A DNA stretch of 40,829 nucleotides from Avimicrobium caecorum (GCA_904394705.1 CAJFNJ010000040.1:1-40829); one strand, 5' to 3'. Positions 8,619-16,770 are shown, counted from the stretch's first letter. Notes: a model not told the origin generated them from the letters alone. Program-made: numbers and translations.

Positions 8619-9617
8619 TTATTCCTCCCCCTTTCCGCCGGCGGGAACCGGCTTTTTCAGCATGGCGGTCAGGCGCTCCCAGAGCCGGGAGAGCGAGAAT
8701 TCCCGCTTGCCCAGCAGTCCCTGGGGACGCAGGATCATCATCAGGACCAGCACCACCGAATAGATGAGCATCCGGTAGTCTGCCAGGTCCCGGAGCAGTT
8801 CGGGCAGCAGGGTGAGCACCACCGCTGCCAGCACCGAACCGGTAAAGCTGCCCATGCCGCCCAGTACCACCATAACCAGGATCTCGATGGACATATTGAA
8901 ATCAAAGGTGGCAGGGTCCAGCACCGTAATATAATGTGCATAGAGTCCGCCCGCTACCCCGGCAAAGAAAGAGGAGATGGTGAAGGCCAGCACCTTGTAC
9001 CGGGTACCGGGCACACCCACTGCCTCAGCGGCGATCTCATTCTCCCGCAGGGAGAGGATCGCGCGGCCCTGCCGGGTGCCGATCATGGCATACATCACCG
9101 CCACGCTCAGGGCGGCGATCCAGAATACCCACGGGAAGGTGGTGTATTCATCGATGCCGTAGAGACCCCGTCCGCCGCCGGTGAAGGAGAGGTTCTGGAT
9201 CACCACGCGGATGATCTCACCGAATCCCAGGGTGACGATGGCGAGGTAGTCGCCCCGCAGCCGCAGAGCCGGAATGCCGATGAGCACGCCGAACACCGCA
9301 GCCAGTGCTCCGCCGAGGAGCAGAGCCAGCGGGAATTCCACCAGGGCAGGCAGATCCATGTGCAGGGTGAAGAGCGCCGCGGTATAGGCGCCGATGGACA
9401 TGAAGCCCGCATGACCCAGCATCAGTTCGCCCAGTACGCCGGTGGTGAGGTTGAGGGAGGCAGCCAGCAGCACATAGATGCCGATGGTGATGATGATGCC
9501 CTGATACTGCATCGAGATGAAGCCTGAGGACATCAGGCCATAGAGGAGACCAAAGCCCAGTACCAGTGCCAGGAAGTTTCTCCGGCGGCACAGGGAAGTC
9601 CATTTTGCCTTATCCAT
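8619..9617 (-). CDS. livM: Branched-chain amino acid ABC transporter permease LivM
   Basis: A 332-aa integral membrane permease with about nine to ten hydrophobic segments. It carries the LivM-typical sequence GLYGIDEYTTFPWVF and the cytoplasmic ALRLRGDYLAIVTLGFGEI coupling region. The ATG at 9617 follows GAGGAGG by 8 bases and lies 13 bases after livH; codons further upstream overlap livH in another frame and are not used. Forms the membrane channel with LivH. Confidence 0.94.
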   Translation of the reverse strand: MDKAKWTSLCRRRNFLALVLGFGLLYGLMSSGFISMQYQGIIITIGIYVLLAASLNLTTGVLGELMLGHAGFMSIGAYTAALFTLHMDLPALVEFPLALLLGGALAAVFGVLIGIPALRLRGDYLAIVTLGFGEIIRVVIQNLSFTGGGRGLYGIDEYTTFPWVFWIAALSVAVMYAMIGTRQGRAILSLRENEIAAEAVGVPGTRYKVLAFTISSFFAGVAGGLYAHYITVLDPATFDFNMSIEILVMVVLGGMGSFTGSVLAAVVLTLLPELLRDLADYRMLIYSVVLVLMMILRPQGLLGKREFSLSRLWERLTAMLKKPVPAGGKGEE

Positions 9618-9630
9618 GCCTTGCACCTCC

Positions 9631-10506
9631 TCAGACCTTTTCCCGCTCATTGCGTCCCAGCAGACCCGAAGGCTTGACCAGCAGCACGATGATGAGCAGG
9701 GCGAATACGATGGCGTCTGCCATGGCAGACGAGATATAGCGCTTGATGAGCGCTTCGGCAATGCCGATGATGAAGCCGCCGATCATGGCGCCGGGAATGA
9801 CTCCGATGCCGCCGATGACCGCCGCGATAAAGGCCCGCAGGCCGAGCATCGAACCCATATAGGGGTTGATGAGCGGATAGGTGGAGCTGTACAGCACCGC
9901 CGCCACCGCAGCCAGGGCGGAACCGATGGCAAAGGTGATGGAGATGGAGGTATCAATGTTGATGCCCATGAGCTGGGCAGCACCCTGATCCTCGGATACA
10001 GCACGCATGGCCTTGCCCACCCGGGTACGGTTTACAAAGAGGGTGAGCAGCACCATGAGCACTACGGTTACCACCAGGGTGATGGCAGTGAGCCGGCTCA
10101 CGGTGACGCCGCCCAGGGTGAAGCCCTCACCGGTGAAGTGGTTGGGGAAGGGCTTGGGGCTGGAACCGAAGATGAGCAGGAAGCCATTCTGGAGCATGAG
10201 GCTGACGCCGATGGTGGTGATGAGCGCCGACATTCTCGAACCGCCCCGGAGCGGCTTATAGGCCAGACGCTCGATGGTCACGCCCAGCACCGCGCTGACT
10301 GCGGCGGTGGCGGCAATGACTCCCCAGACCGGCAGACCGCTGGACTGGAAGAAGAGCAGCGCCACATAGGAACCCACCATAATGATATCCCCATGGGCAA
10401 AGTTGATCATTTTGGCAATGCCGTACACCATCGTATACCCGATGGCTACCAGCGCATACACGCTGCCGATCTGTACGCCGTTGACCAGTTGCTGTGCAAA
10501 GTCCAT
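9631..10506 (-). CDS. livH: Branched-chain amino acid ABC transporter permease LivH
   Basis: A 291-aa integral membrane permease. It opens with the LivH pattern QQLVNGVQIGSVYALVAIGY followed by MINFAHGDIIMVG, and contains the conserved YKPLRG and VIGGIGVIPGAMIGG regions. Partner of LivM. The ATG is preceded by AAAGGGG. It is separated from the binding-protein gene by 92 bases holding a strong hairpin. Confidence 0.94.
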   Translation of the reverse strand: MDFAQQLVNGVQIGSVYALVAIGYTMVYGIAKMINFAHGDIIMVGSYVALLFFQSSGLPVWGVIAATAAVSAVLGVTIERLAYKPLRGGSRMSALITTIGVSLMLQNGFLLIFGSSPKPFPNHFTGEGFTLGGVTVSRLTAITLVVTVVLMVLLTLFVNRTRVGKAMRAVSEDQGAAQLMGINIDTSISITFAIGSALAAVAAVLYSSTYPLINPYMGSMLGLRAFIAAVIGGIGVIPGAMIGGFIIGIAEALIKRYISSAMADAIVFALLIIVLLVKPSGLLGRNEREKV

Positions 10507-10526
10507 TCTTGTTCCCCTTTATCGAA

Positions 10527-10568
10527 AACACCCGGGGACGGAAGCTGTTCTCCCGTCCCCGCAGTGTT
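10527..10568 (-). terminator. Intercistronic hairpin between livJ and livH
   Basis: A 9-bp perfect stem (10533-10541 with 10553-10561), extended by AACAC/GTGTT around a small internal loop. On the minus strand it is followed only by GGTGTTTTC, so termination should be partial. Such hairpins downstream of binding-protein genes usually set a higher level for the binding protein than for the permeases, by partial termination or mRNA protection. Confidence 0.6.
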
Positions 10569-10598
10569 CTACTGTTTCCTGAATCAGTTCCCGGAAAG

Positions 10599-11813
10599 TC
10601 AGGCAGCAGCTTCCTCCGAAGCCTCTTCGCTGGCCGGCTCCTCAACGGGAGCTTCCTTGGCACCATTCTCTACCAGAGCATAGGCACCATCCTTGACTGT
10701 AACAAACTTGACATCCTTCACAGGGTCACCGCTGCCCTCATAGTGGATGGAACCGGTTACACCTTCATACTGCAGGTTGGCAAGAGCCTCGTTTACAGCG
10801 GCAGAATCGGTGGTACCGGCAGCCTCGATGGCCTGGAACAGCATCATACCGGCATCATAGCCCAGTGCCGCAAAGGACGAAGGATCGCTGCCATAAGCCT
10901 CTCTGTACCGGGTTACGAAATCCTGTACCTTGGCATCGGGATCGGTTGCGGTGAAGTGATTGGTGAAGACTACGCCTTCCACTGCGCTCTTGTTGTTCTC
11001 ATCCAGAGCACTGAGCACGCCGTCCCAGCCATCCGCACCCAGGAGCTGGGCATCCAGCCCCACTTCCTTGGCCTGGATTGCGATCAGGGCGTTGGTGTTG
11101 TAGTAAGAGGGCACATACAGGGCATCCGGATCAGCCGCGGCAATCTTGGAAAGCTGGCTCTTGAAGTCGGTATCGGTGCTCTGGAAGCTCTCGAAGGCTA
11201 CGACCTCCAGGCCGTTGGCTTCTGCCTCTGCCTTGAAGGATTCCGCTACGCCCAGCGAGTAGTCATCGGTGATGTCGTAGAGCACGGCTACCTTCTGGGC
11301 AGACAGCTCATTTGCGGCATAATCTGCCATGGCCTTGGCCTGGGTGGCATCCAGGAAGCAGGTACGGAATACATTGCTGCCTGCCTCGGTGATGGCAGTG
11401 GCTGTGCCGGTGGGGGTCATCATGGGCAGGTTATCCTTGGCGGCCTTGGAGGATACGCTGATCGCCGGCTTACTGGTGACAGCGCCCCACAGAGCTACCA
11501 TGCCATCGCCCTTTAGTTTGTTGTAGGCGTTTACAGCCTTGGTGGTGTCGTTTTCATCGTCCTGATAGTCCACTACCACCTGACGGCCCAGAACGCCGCC
11601 ATTGGCATTGACCTCTTCCACAGCCAGCTTCAGGCCATTGGTAGCGGTGATGCCGTAGTCCGATGCGCCGCCGGTGAGCGGGGCAATGGCGCCGATGCGG
11701 ATGGTATCGCCGGTATCGGCTGTGGACGAACTGTTATTGCCGGAGCATCCGGTAAAGGTTCCCATTGCCATGGTCAGTGCCAGGGCCAGTGCTGCAAATC
11801 GTTTGGTTTTCAT
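10599..11813 (-). CDS. livJ: Branched-chain amino acid ABC transporter substrate-binding lipoprotein
   Basis: A 404-aa periplasmic-binding-protein-like lipoprotein that captures branched-chain amino acids outside the membrane. The signal peptide ends in a lipobox with Cys23 (FTGCSG), followed by a short Ser-rich linker. The mature part starts IRIGAIAPLTGGASDYGI, the hallmark of the LivJ/LivK (Peripla_BP_6) family. The C-terminus is an unusual low-complexity Glu/Ala tail (PASEEASEEAAA). The ATG at 11813 follows AGGAGGG; upstream codons lie in the T-box leader. First gene of the operon under T-box control. Confidence 0.93.
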   Translation of the reverse strand: MKTKRFAALALALTMAMGTFTGCSGNNSSSTADTGDTIRIGAIAPLTGGASDYGITATNGLKLAVEEVNANGGVLGRQVVVDYQDDENDTTKAVNAYNKLKGDGMVALWGAVTSKPAISVSSKAAKDNLPMMTPTGTATAITEAGSNVFRTCFLDATQAKAMADYAANELSAQKVAVLYDITDDYSLGVAESFKAEAEANGLEVVAFESFQSTDTDFKSQLSKIAAADPDALYVPSYYNTNALIAIQAKEVGLDAQLLGADGWDGVLSALDENNKSAVEGVVFTNHFTATDPDAKVQDFVTRYREAYGSDPSSFAALGYDAGMMLFQAIEAAGTTDSAAVNEALANLQYEGVTGSIHYEGSGDPVKDVKFVTVKDGAYALVENGAKEAPVEEPASEEASEEAAA

Positions 11814-11874
11814 GTTGATTCCCTCCTGAGTTTTTTGTGTGAAAGAGACGGTATGTAATCCGCAAAAAAGGAAA

Positions 11875-12204
11875 TAAAAAAGCACGCGTCATCTCATTTG
11901 GATTACTCCAAAGAGACGAAGCGTGCTGCTCCGTGGTACCACTCTTATTGCCGAAAGGAAGATTCCTTTCAGCCGCTCTGCCGCATCCAACAATGCGCCC
12001 TCCATGATAACGGGGAGGCTCCGGTCCGGCTTACTTGCACGGGGTGTTCAGCCGACTGCTCCAGGGTGATTGTAAGGCTCCGCTTCTGCCGCCCTCTCAC
12101 CAAACGGGCGCGCTCTCTGGGAAAAAGCTGATGGAACCTTCCTGTCCCTATCTCTGCATGTTACATATTCTCTTTTCGGGGCCGAGCCTTGCGGCTGGTT
12201 GTTG
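11875..12204 (-). ncRNA. T-box leader (Ile specifier) controlling the liv operon
   Basis: Reading the minus strand, the leader has the stem I motifs CAGAGAG and GGTGAGAG, followed by ACAATCACCCTGGAGC. By the usual T-box layout the specifier is ATC at 12068-12070, isoleucine. Downstream come AAGTAAGCCGGACCGG and CCGTTAT. The T-box sequence AAGAGTGGTACCACGG (11931-11946) follows. Last is a terminator with AGCACGC (11881-11887) pairing GCGTGCT (11921-11927) and a T run at 11875-11880. Uncharged tRNA-Ile should favour the antiterminator and switch on the importer. Confidence 0.9.
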
Positions 12205-12210
12205 TGTTTC

Positions 12211-12238
12211 AGTTTACCACGCGAAAATGAATTGTCAA
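12211..12238 (-). promoter_or_regulatory. Sigma-A promoter of the liv operon
   Basis: TTGACA (12233-12238), 16-bp spacer, TAAACT (12211-12216) on the minus strand, just upstream of the T-box leader. The rest of the gap to 12388 contains a small CGGAC-TT-GTCCG dyad at 12321-12332 and nothing else I can name. Confidence 0.65.
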
Positions 12239-12388
12239 CCCTTTGGCGAAAAACTCTTTTTTCTTTGTAAGATTTCACCATGCAAATCTGAATAATCGGC
12301 GATTCAATCTTGCAGAATGACGGACTTGTCCGGCAATCACCTCCATCTGTCCGCTGACATAGGATAGCCCAGAAAGGAGAATGCCGTC

Positions 12389-12577
12389 ATGGAATTTTTC
12401 TGTTTTGCGCTGCCGCCCGCCTGGAAAGACGCCCATCCTGCCGGTACTGACCCCGGGGAACCGGTGGAGTTTTCCTTCCCGCTGCCCCGGGAGAGCTGGC
12501 TCTGGCTGGAACTGCACGACTGGGCGGACCCGGAGGATCTGTCCTGGTTCTGGGACGAGGACGATCCGGACGAATAA
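12389..12577 (+). CDS. Small acidic Trp-rich protein, unknown
   Basis: A 62-aa ORF with a good ribosome site (AAAGGAGA, 9 bases before the ATG). The product is acidic, with Trp clustered in the C-terminal half (ESWLWLELHDWADPEDLSWFWDEDD). No family recognised, no signal peptide and no membrane helix. It lies 116 bases upstream of the XRE-membrane regulator but seems to end before that gene's own promoter. The evidence for it is the ribosome site, the composition and the absence of a better frame. Confidence 0.45.
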   Translation: MEFFCFALPPAWKDAHPAGTDPGEPVEFSFPLPRESWLWLELHDWADPEDLSWFWDEDDPDE

Positions 12578-12631
12578 GTGCGCCACACCCGGATGCAACC
12601 GGCAGTTGACAGTCTGCAACGCCATGGCTGG

Positions 12632-12661
12632 TGGACAGATCCGGGGGATCTGGGCTATACT
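12632..12661 (+). promoter_or_regulatory. Probable promoter of the XRE-membrane gene
   Basis: TGGACA (12632-12637), 18-bp spacer, TATACT (12656-12661), 33 bases upstream of the start codon. Confidence 0.5.
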
Positions 12662-12693
12662 GATGGCAGCAAACACACAAGGGGGACACCACC

Positions 12694-13944
12694 ATGACCA
12701 TCGGACAGACCATTGCCGCCGAACGCCGGAAGCTGGGATTATCCCAGGAGCAGCTGGGAGAAAAAATGGGCGTGACCCGGCAGTCCATCTCCAAATGGGA
12801 GAGTGACGCCGCCCTGCCCGAGCTGGAAAAGCTCATCGCCCTGAGCCGGCTCTTCCGGATGCCGGTGGGGCAGCTGCTGGGCATTGAGGAGCCCGCCGCC
12901 CCGGAGACAGAATCCGCCCCAGCTCCCGAGCCGGTGGAAGTACAGCAGCTGGCAGAGCGCATCGCCGGGGAGTATCTCCGGCAGCAGCCCAAGCCCCGGC
13001 GCTGGCCCCGCTGGGTGAGCCTCGCCCTCATCTTCGGACTGGCCCTGGGGCTCTGGCAGACTTCCCAGCGGCTCTCCAACCTGGAACAGAACTACTGGAG
13101 CCTGCAGTCCTCCCTGGGGGCACTGCGGAGCAGCGTAAGCCAGCTGCAGGACCTGCCCTCAAGCATCCGTCAGCTGCTGGAGGAGCAGGCCAGCCTGACC
13201 CTGAGCCAGTCCGCCCAGGTCACCACAGTGGACCTGACAGAAGGAACTGCCACCTTTGCCCTCTCGGCCCAGCCCAAGGAGTACCGCCAGGACTACTCGG
13301 CCCTGTTCTATGCCCTGGACGGACAGGGGGAGCGCACCGAGATCCCCGCCAGCTATGACGGCACCCGCATCACAGCGGAACTCACCGTGCCGCTGAGCCA
13401 GAGTGCGGAGATCTATCTGACCCTGCGTGCCCCCGACGGCACCGAAACCTCCCAGCTGGTGGACTGGTTCCCGGCTCTGTACAGCTCCACCACCTGCCCG
13501 CCGCTGTCGCTGGATTCCGGCCTGATCTTCCAGGACTGCATTGCTGGCACGCCCTGCACCTTGCGCAACCGGGGCAGCATCACCTGCACCGTGCCGAACC
13601 AGCCAGAGCTGGCGGATGTGATGACCCAGGAGGTCCATGCCGCCGCTGTGCGGGCGGAACTCTGGCAGGACGGCAAAAAACTGGCGGACTGTCTGCCGAT
13701 GCCGGTCGCGGAGGATCTGCCCCTGCCGGAGGGAGGAGCGACCGCTTACAGCTTCCAGCTGCCGGAGATCGAGGTAACTATGGAAGCGGACAGCTGGATC
13801 GGGGTGGTATTCATCGCCACCGACAATCTCGGACGCACCAGTACCAATGGGGAGTTCTTCACCATCCAGGACGATATGCTCATCTTCACCGATGATACCG
13901 ATCCCATCTGGGAGGCCATCCGGACCGCTCAGGACAGCGAATAA
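12694..13944 (+). CDS. Membrane-anchored XRE-family transcriptional regulator
   Basis: 416 aa in three parts. Residues 6-60 form an XRE/Cro helix-turn-helix (LGLSQEQLGEKMGVTRQSIS then KWE.....P). A Pro/Glu-rich linker leads to one membrane helix at about 105-125. Beyond it come a probable short coiled coil (about 127-165) and a ~250-residue C-terminal domain, predicted outside the cell, with a beta-rich look and four cysteines. The layout suggests a one-component sensor that binds DNA from the membrane. The C-terminal domain is not recognised. Start ATG preceded by AAGGGGGA. Targets unknown; the nearby small acidic ORF is one candidate. Confidence 0.8.
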   Translation: MTIGQTIAAERRKLGLSQEQLGEKMGVTRQSISKWESDAALPELEKLIALSRLFRMPVGQLLGIEEPAAPETESAPAPEPVEVQQLAERIAGEYLRQQPKPRRWPRWVSLALIFGLALGLWQTSQRLSNLEQNYWSLQSSLGALRSSVSQLQDLPSSIRQLLEEQASLTLSQSAQVTTVDLTEGTATFALSAQPKEYRQDYSALFYALDGQGERTEIPASYDGTRITAELTVPLSQSAEIYLTLRAPDGTETSQLVDWFPALYSSTTCPPLSLDSGLIFQDCIAGTPCTLRNRGSITCTVPNQPELADVMTQEVHAAAVRAELWQDGKKLADCLPMPVAEDLPLPEGGATAYSFQLPEIEVTMEADSWIGVVFIATDNLGRTSTNGEFFTIQDDMLIFTDDTDPIWEAIRTAQDSE

Positions 13945-13966
13945 CCAGCCCTTGAACCATACAAAA

Positions 13967-14014
13967 AACAGCAGGAACACCCTCTGGTCTGAGCGGTGCT
14001 CCTGCTGTTTTATT
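13967..14014. terminator. Bidirectional terminator between convergent genes
   Basis: A 15-nt arm 13967-13981 pairs with 13995-14009 with few mismatches, flanked by an A run on the left and TTTTATT on the right. Serves the XRE-membrane gene on plus and the MscS gene on minus. Confidence 0.85.
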
Positions 14015-14020
14015 CTGTGT

Positions 14021-14974
14021 CTATGCTTCTGTGGGCGGTTCTGCGGCGGCGGCTTCGCTCTCCCGGACTTCCGCCTGTCCGGGGGCCGCCCCTCCCGAGA
14101 TGGAGGCGATCTCCAGTCCCCGCTCAGCAAATTCCCGGAGGATCTCCCGGCGGATGGCCCATTCGCACCCCCACTGGGTGAGGGCTTTCACCTTGGCTGC
14201 CGCTGTGACCTCATAGCCGTACTGGTCAAAGGCGGTGACGCCCCGGAGCTTGGGCGGCTCGATCACATCGGGGTTGCCCGCACAGGCACGCTCTGCCGCC
14301 AGACGCACTGCCTCCAGCACGGTATCCGCATCCATGGTAAAGGGCACCTTCACCGACACCACTGCCGTATAGCCGCCCCGGGTGTAGTTGATCACCTGGG
14401 AGATATTGCCGTTGGGAATGATGATCTGTTCCCCCTTGAAGGTGCGCAGGTAGGTCACCCGCATGGCAGTGGCCTCCACATAGCCCTCCTGTCCGTCCAC
14501 CTTGATGTAATCCCCCACCGAGAACTGGTTCTCGAACATGAGGAAAAAGCCGGTGACCATATCTTTTACCAAACTCTGAGCGCCGAAACCGATGGCAACG
14601 CTTCCGATTCCGGCGGTGACAATGAGGTTATTGACCAGATCCCCGACCCCCAGCTCCACCAGTGCCATCACCAGCGCCACGGAATAGATCAGGTACCGGG
14701 AAAAGGAACGGGTGAGGGTCATGACGGTATCGGTGCGTTTTCCGCCTGACTCGGTGCGGTGGTACCGGGCGGAATTCATCACATGGCGGGTCATCCGGGA
14801 CACCACCGCCAGTGTGAACCGTGCCGCCAGGAAGATCGCCGCCACCTTGATCAGCGCCCACAGAGCATCCGCCAGGAACACGCCCGAGTTCTCCAGAGCG
14901 GCCTGGAAATGCCCGGTGAACTGTTCCCAGAAAGTGCCCGGGGATTCCGGCATGGCAGTCAGCAGGATATGCAT
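14021..14974 (-). CDS. MscS-family small-conductance mechanosensitive channel
   Basis: A 317-aa membrane channel that opens on membrane tension to release solutes during hypo-osmotic shock. After an N-terminal amphipathic stretch there are three membrane helices. The pore-lining TM3 is recognisable as NLIVTAGIGSVAIGFGAQSL, followed by the beta domain (FSVGDYIKVDGQEGYVEA... LRTFKGEQIIIPNG). A C-terminal alpha-beta domain follows, then an Ala/Glu-rich tail of about 25 residues. ATG preceded by AAAGGAGG. A likely extended -10 promoter (TGATAGAAT, 15020-15028) lies 46 bases upstream. Confidence 0.92.
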   Translation of the reverse strand: MHILLTAMPESPGTFWEQFTGHFQAALENSGVFLADALWALIKVAAIFLAARFTLAVVSRMTRHVMNSARYHRTESGGKRTDTVMTLTRSFSRYLIYSVALVMALVELGVGDLVNNLIVTAGIGSVAIGFGAQSLVKDMVTGFFLMFENQFSVGDYIKVDGQEGYVEATAMRVTYLRTFKGEQIIIPNGNISQVINYTRGGYTAVVSVKVPFTMDADTVLEAVRLAAERACAGNPDVIEPPKLRGVTAFDQYGYEVTAAAKVKALTQWGCEWAIRREILREFAERGLEIASISGGAAPGQAEVRESEAAAAEPPTEA

Positions 14975-15019
14975 GGAAAAAACCTCCTTTTTCCCGTTCT
15001 GAACAGGGTTTCTGAGGCT

Positions 15020-15028
15020 ATTCTATCA
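15020..15028 (-). promoter_or_regulatory. Extended -10 promoter of the MscS gene
   Basis: TGA-TAGAAT on the minus strand, with only a poor -35 (TTTTCC, 17 bases upstream). Confidence 0.45.
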
Positions 15029-15058
15029 GATTTGCCCGCCCCGGAAAAGGCTTTCGGC

Positions 15059-15092
15059 AAAAAAACAGCCGCTTCCCCAGGGAAAACGGCTG
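15059..15092 (-). terminator. Terminator after the GNAT gene
   Basis: On the minus strand CAGCCG (15087-15092) pairs with CGGCTG (15066-15071), with more pairing inside (TTCCC/GGGAA), followed by seven T. Confidence 0.85.
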
Positions 15093-15102
15093 CATATCCA
15101 GG

Positions 15103-15744
15103 TCAGTCCACAAAGGAGTGGCTCATGATATAGAATTCCTCCTGGCTGGGCTGCCAATGTTTCTCCATCGGCGGCAGGGTGCTGTCATAGGCCAGAGCGT
15201 CCTCCTCGGAAACCGCCATCACCGGACTGTCCCGGTAGGTCCAGTCCCGGCCCTCCAGCACCCCGGGCACCAGCTCCTTCACCAGCATGGCAGAGGGGTA
15301 TTTGCCGCCCTCCACGCTCACCCGGTGCTTTTTGCAGCAGACAAATCCCCGGGCCACATAGTTTGCCGGACTGCCGAAGATCACCACGGTGTCATAGCCC
15401 AGCGCCCGGGCTGCCTCAAAGGAGTGCTCCATCAGTGCCTTGCCATAGCCCTGGCGCTGATGCTCCGGCGCCACGCACACCGGCCCGAAGGTGAGCACCG
15501 GCTTCTCATTCCCGGCGGCGTCGGTGAGCCAGGCACGGGTATACATAATATTGCCGACGATCTCCCCATCCAGCTCGGCTACAAAGTCCAGCTCGGGGAT
15601 AAAGTCCTCATGTCCCCGCATGATATGCACCAGATAGTGCTCCATGCAGCCGGGAATATACTGGTTATAAAATGCCCGCCGGGTCAGGGTTTCCACTGCC
15701 TCCCAGTCCCCGGGGCGTTCATTGCGAATGGTGAACACCTTCAT
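15103..15744 (-). CDS. GNAT-family N-acetyltransferase
   Basis: 213 aa. Transfers an acetyl group from acetyl-CoA to an unknown amine. The acetyl-CoA-binding motif is VCVAPEHQRQGYGKALMEHS near residues 91-112. It is preceded by the usual strands and followed by FGSPANYVARGFVCC, resembling YhbS-like GNATs. The annotated ATG overlaps the upstream stop (ATGA) but sits only one base after GGAGG; the GTG two codons later is 7 bases from that ribosome site and may be the real start. Probably translated from the same mRNA as the hypothetical gene before it. Confidence 0.85.
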   Translation of the reverse strand: MKVFTIRNERPGDWEAVETLTRRAFYNQYIPGCMEHYLVHIMRGHEDFIPELDFVAELDGEIVGNIMYTRAWLTDAAGNEKPVLTFGPVCVAPEHQRQGYGKALMEHSFEAARALGYDTVVIFGSPANYVARGFVCCKKHRVSVEGGKYPSAMLVKELVPGVLEGRDWTYRDSPVMAVSEEDALAYDSTLPPMEKHWQPSQEEFYIMSHSFVD

Positions 15745-16157
15745 TCCTCCGTTTCATAGATGAGATCGCCGGTGTAGTAGACTGCCATGCAGAATTCAGT
15801 CAGTTTTTCCCGGTCCGGCAGGGAGAGGTATCCCTCGTACCGCACCTGGTTGAACCCGTAGAGCTCGTCTGTGACCTCAAAGGAGAACTCCGGGTGCTTC
15901 CGGGAAAACTTCTCCCAGGTCTGTTTTTTCCCGGAAAAACTCCCGTATTCCCCATTGGGACTGAGCCGCCACACTTCGCAGGATTCCACCCCGGTGAGCA
16001 CGACCCGTCCGTCCACCTGCACACAGGGCTCGGCAATGCGGACCAGTCCCGTTTCAAACTGAAGGGTCAGCTGTCCGTCTGAAAGTGTAATGTCGCTCAC
16101 CCGCATATCATGCAGGCTGTAAGGCACCGGATGGCCCGGTTTGCAGACTGTACGCAT
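15741..16157 (-). CDS. Conserved-looking hypothetical protein
   Basis: A 138-aa soluble protein, no signal peptide. Alternating beta-strand-like segments (VSDITLSDGQLTLQFETGLVRI... GRVVLTGVESCEVWRL) suggest a small beta-sandwich or barrel. I do not recognise the family. I chose the ATG at 16157, 8 bases after GGGAGG, over an upstream GTG that overlaps this ribosome site. It overlaps the following GNAT gene by 4 bases, so the two are likely co-translated. Confidence 0.7.
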   Translation of the reverse strand: MRTVCKPGHPVPYSLHDMRVSDITLSDGQLTLQFETGLVRIAEPCVQVDGRVVLTGVESCEVWRLSPNGEYGSFSGKKQTWEKFSRKHPEFSFEVTDELYGFNQVRYEGYLSLPDREKLTEFCMAVYYTGDLIYETEE

Positions 16158-16180
16158 ATCAATATCCTCCCAAATCACAA

Positions 16181-16207
16181 AGGGGCCTTCCCCATAGGAA
16201 AGCCCCT
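16181..16207 (-). terminator. Hairpin between the PK-C-like gene and the hypothetical gene
   Basis: An imperfect stem (AGGGGC..TTCC with GGAA..GCCCCT) followed on the minus strand by only three T. A weak terminator or processing site; transcription probably continues into the next two genes, for which no promoter is evident. Confidence 0.5.
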
Positions 16208-16215
16208 CTGCAGCA

Positions 16216-16770
16216 TCAGCCCTGACGGGGCATGCAGATAATGCGGTCCACCTTGCTGTCCAGGAACTCGGCGGTGGGTGCCGGACGGATCACCACAGCG
16301 GTATCGGCGCCATGACCGGTACCGGCAACGGCAACGATGGGCTCATGCAGCTCCACCAGACCGGCATCGGCAGCCATCATGGAGATTTCCACGCACACCT
16401 TTACGCCGCGTCCGATGATGCGCAGCGCATGGGCAGCCACCTCCACCGGGCCAAACCCGCCCAGCTTGGAGGAAAGTCCCCGCTCCGCGCCGCTCAGCGC
16501 ATGGGATGCCACATAGACGGTCACACCCATGGCCTCCAGGTCCTGACGCATCTCGTCGGACATCTGCGGCTCATGCTTGCCGAATACGCCCCGGGCATAG
16601 CCCACATCAATGATCTGGATGCCCTCATGCTCCAGTTCCGCCAGCTTTTTGGCGGTGGCGCCGGTGGACGATGCCACAACGATCTTGTGAATGCCCTCTT
16701 CCCGGGCGGCTTCGATTGCCAGCTTCAGTGCGGCCTCTGTGTTATGAGGGCCCTGTTTCTCAAATGTCAT
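16216..16770 (-). CDS. Pyruvate kinase alpha/beta (C-terminal) domain-like protein, copy A
   Basis: A 184-aa stand-alone protein related to the C-terminal domain of pyruvate kinase. The family occurs in Clostridia and has no proven function; the catalytic barrel is absent, so it is not a pyruvate kinase. The fold shows as NTEAALKLAIEAAREEGIHKIVVAS and an Asp/Gly-rich C-terminal part, VAGTGHGADTAVVIRPAPTAEF... RIICMPR. The ATG at 16770 follows AGGAGG; upstream in-frame codons run through the promoter. It is about 77% identical (counted by eye) to copy B just upstream, of the same length. Own promoter; transcription from copy B may also enter. Confidence 0.85.
   Translation of the reverse strand: MTFEKQGPHNTEAALKLAIEAAREEGIHKIVVASSTGATAKKLAELEHEGIQIIDVGYARGVFGKHEPQMSDEMRQDLEAMGVTVYVASHALSGAERGLSSKLGGFGPVEVAAHALRIIGRGVKVCVEISMMAADAGLVELHEPIVAVAGTGHGADTAVVIRPAPTAEFLDSKVDRIICMPRQG

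Noticed and set aside
7839..9527. A long plus-strand open frame over livG/livM, and similar ones at 9616-10683 and 10494-11516
   Set aside because: His/Gln/Gly-rich low-information translations opposite well-supported liv genes; no ribosome sites.
12048..12281. A 77-codon minus ORF and its plus-strand counterparts before livJ
   Set aside because: They lie inside the T-box leader and its promoter.
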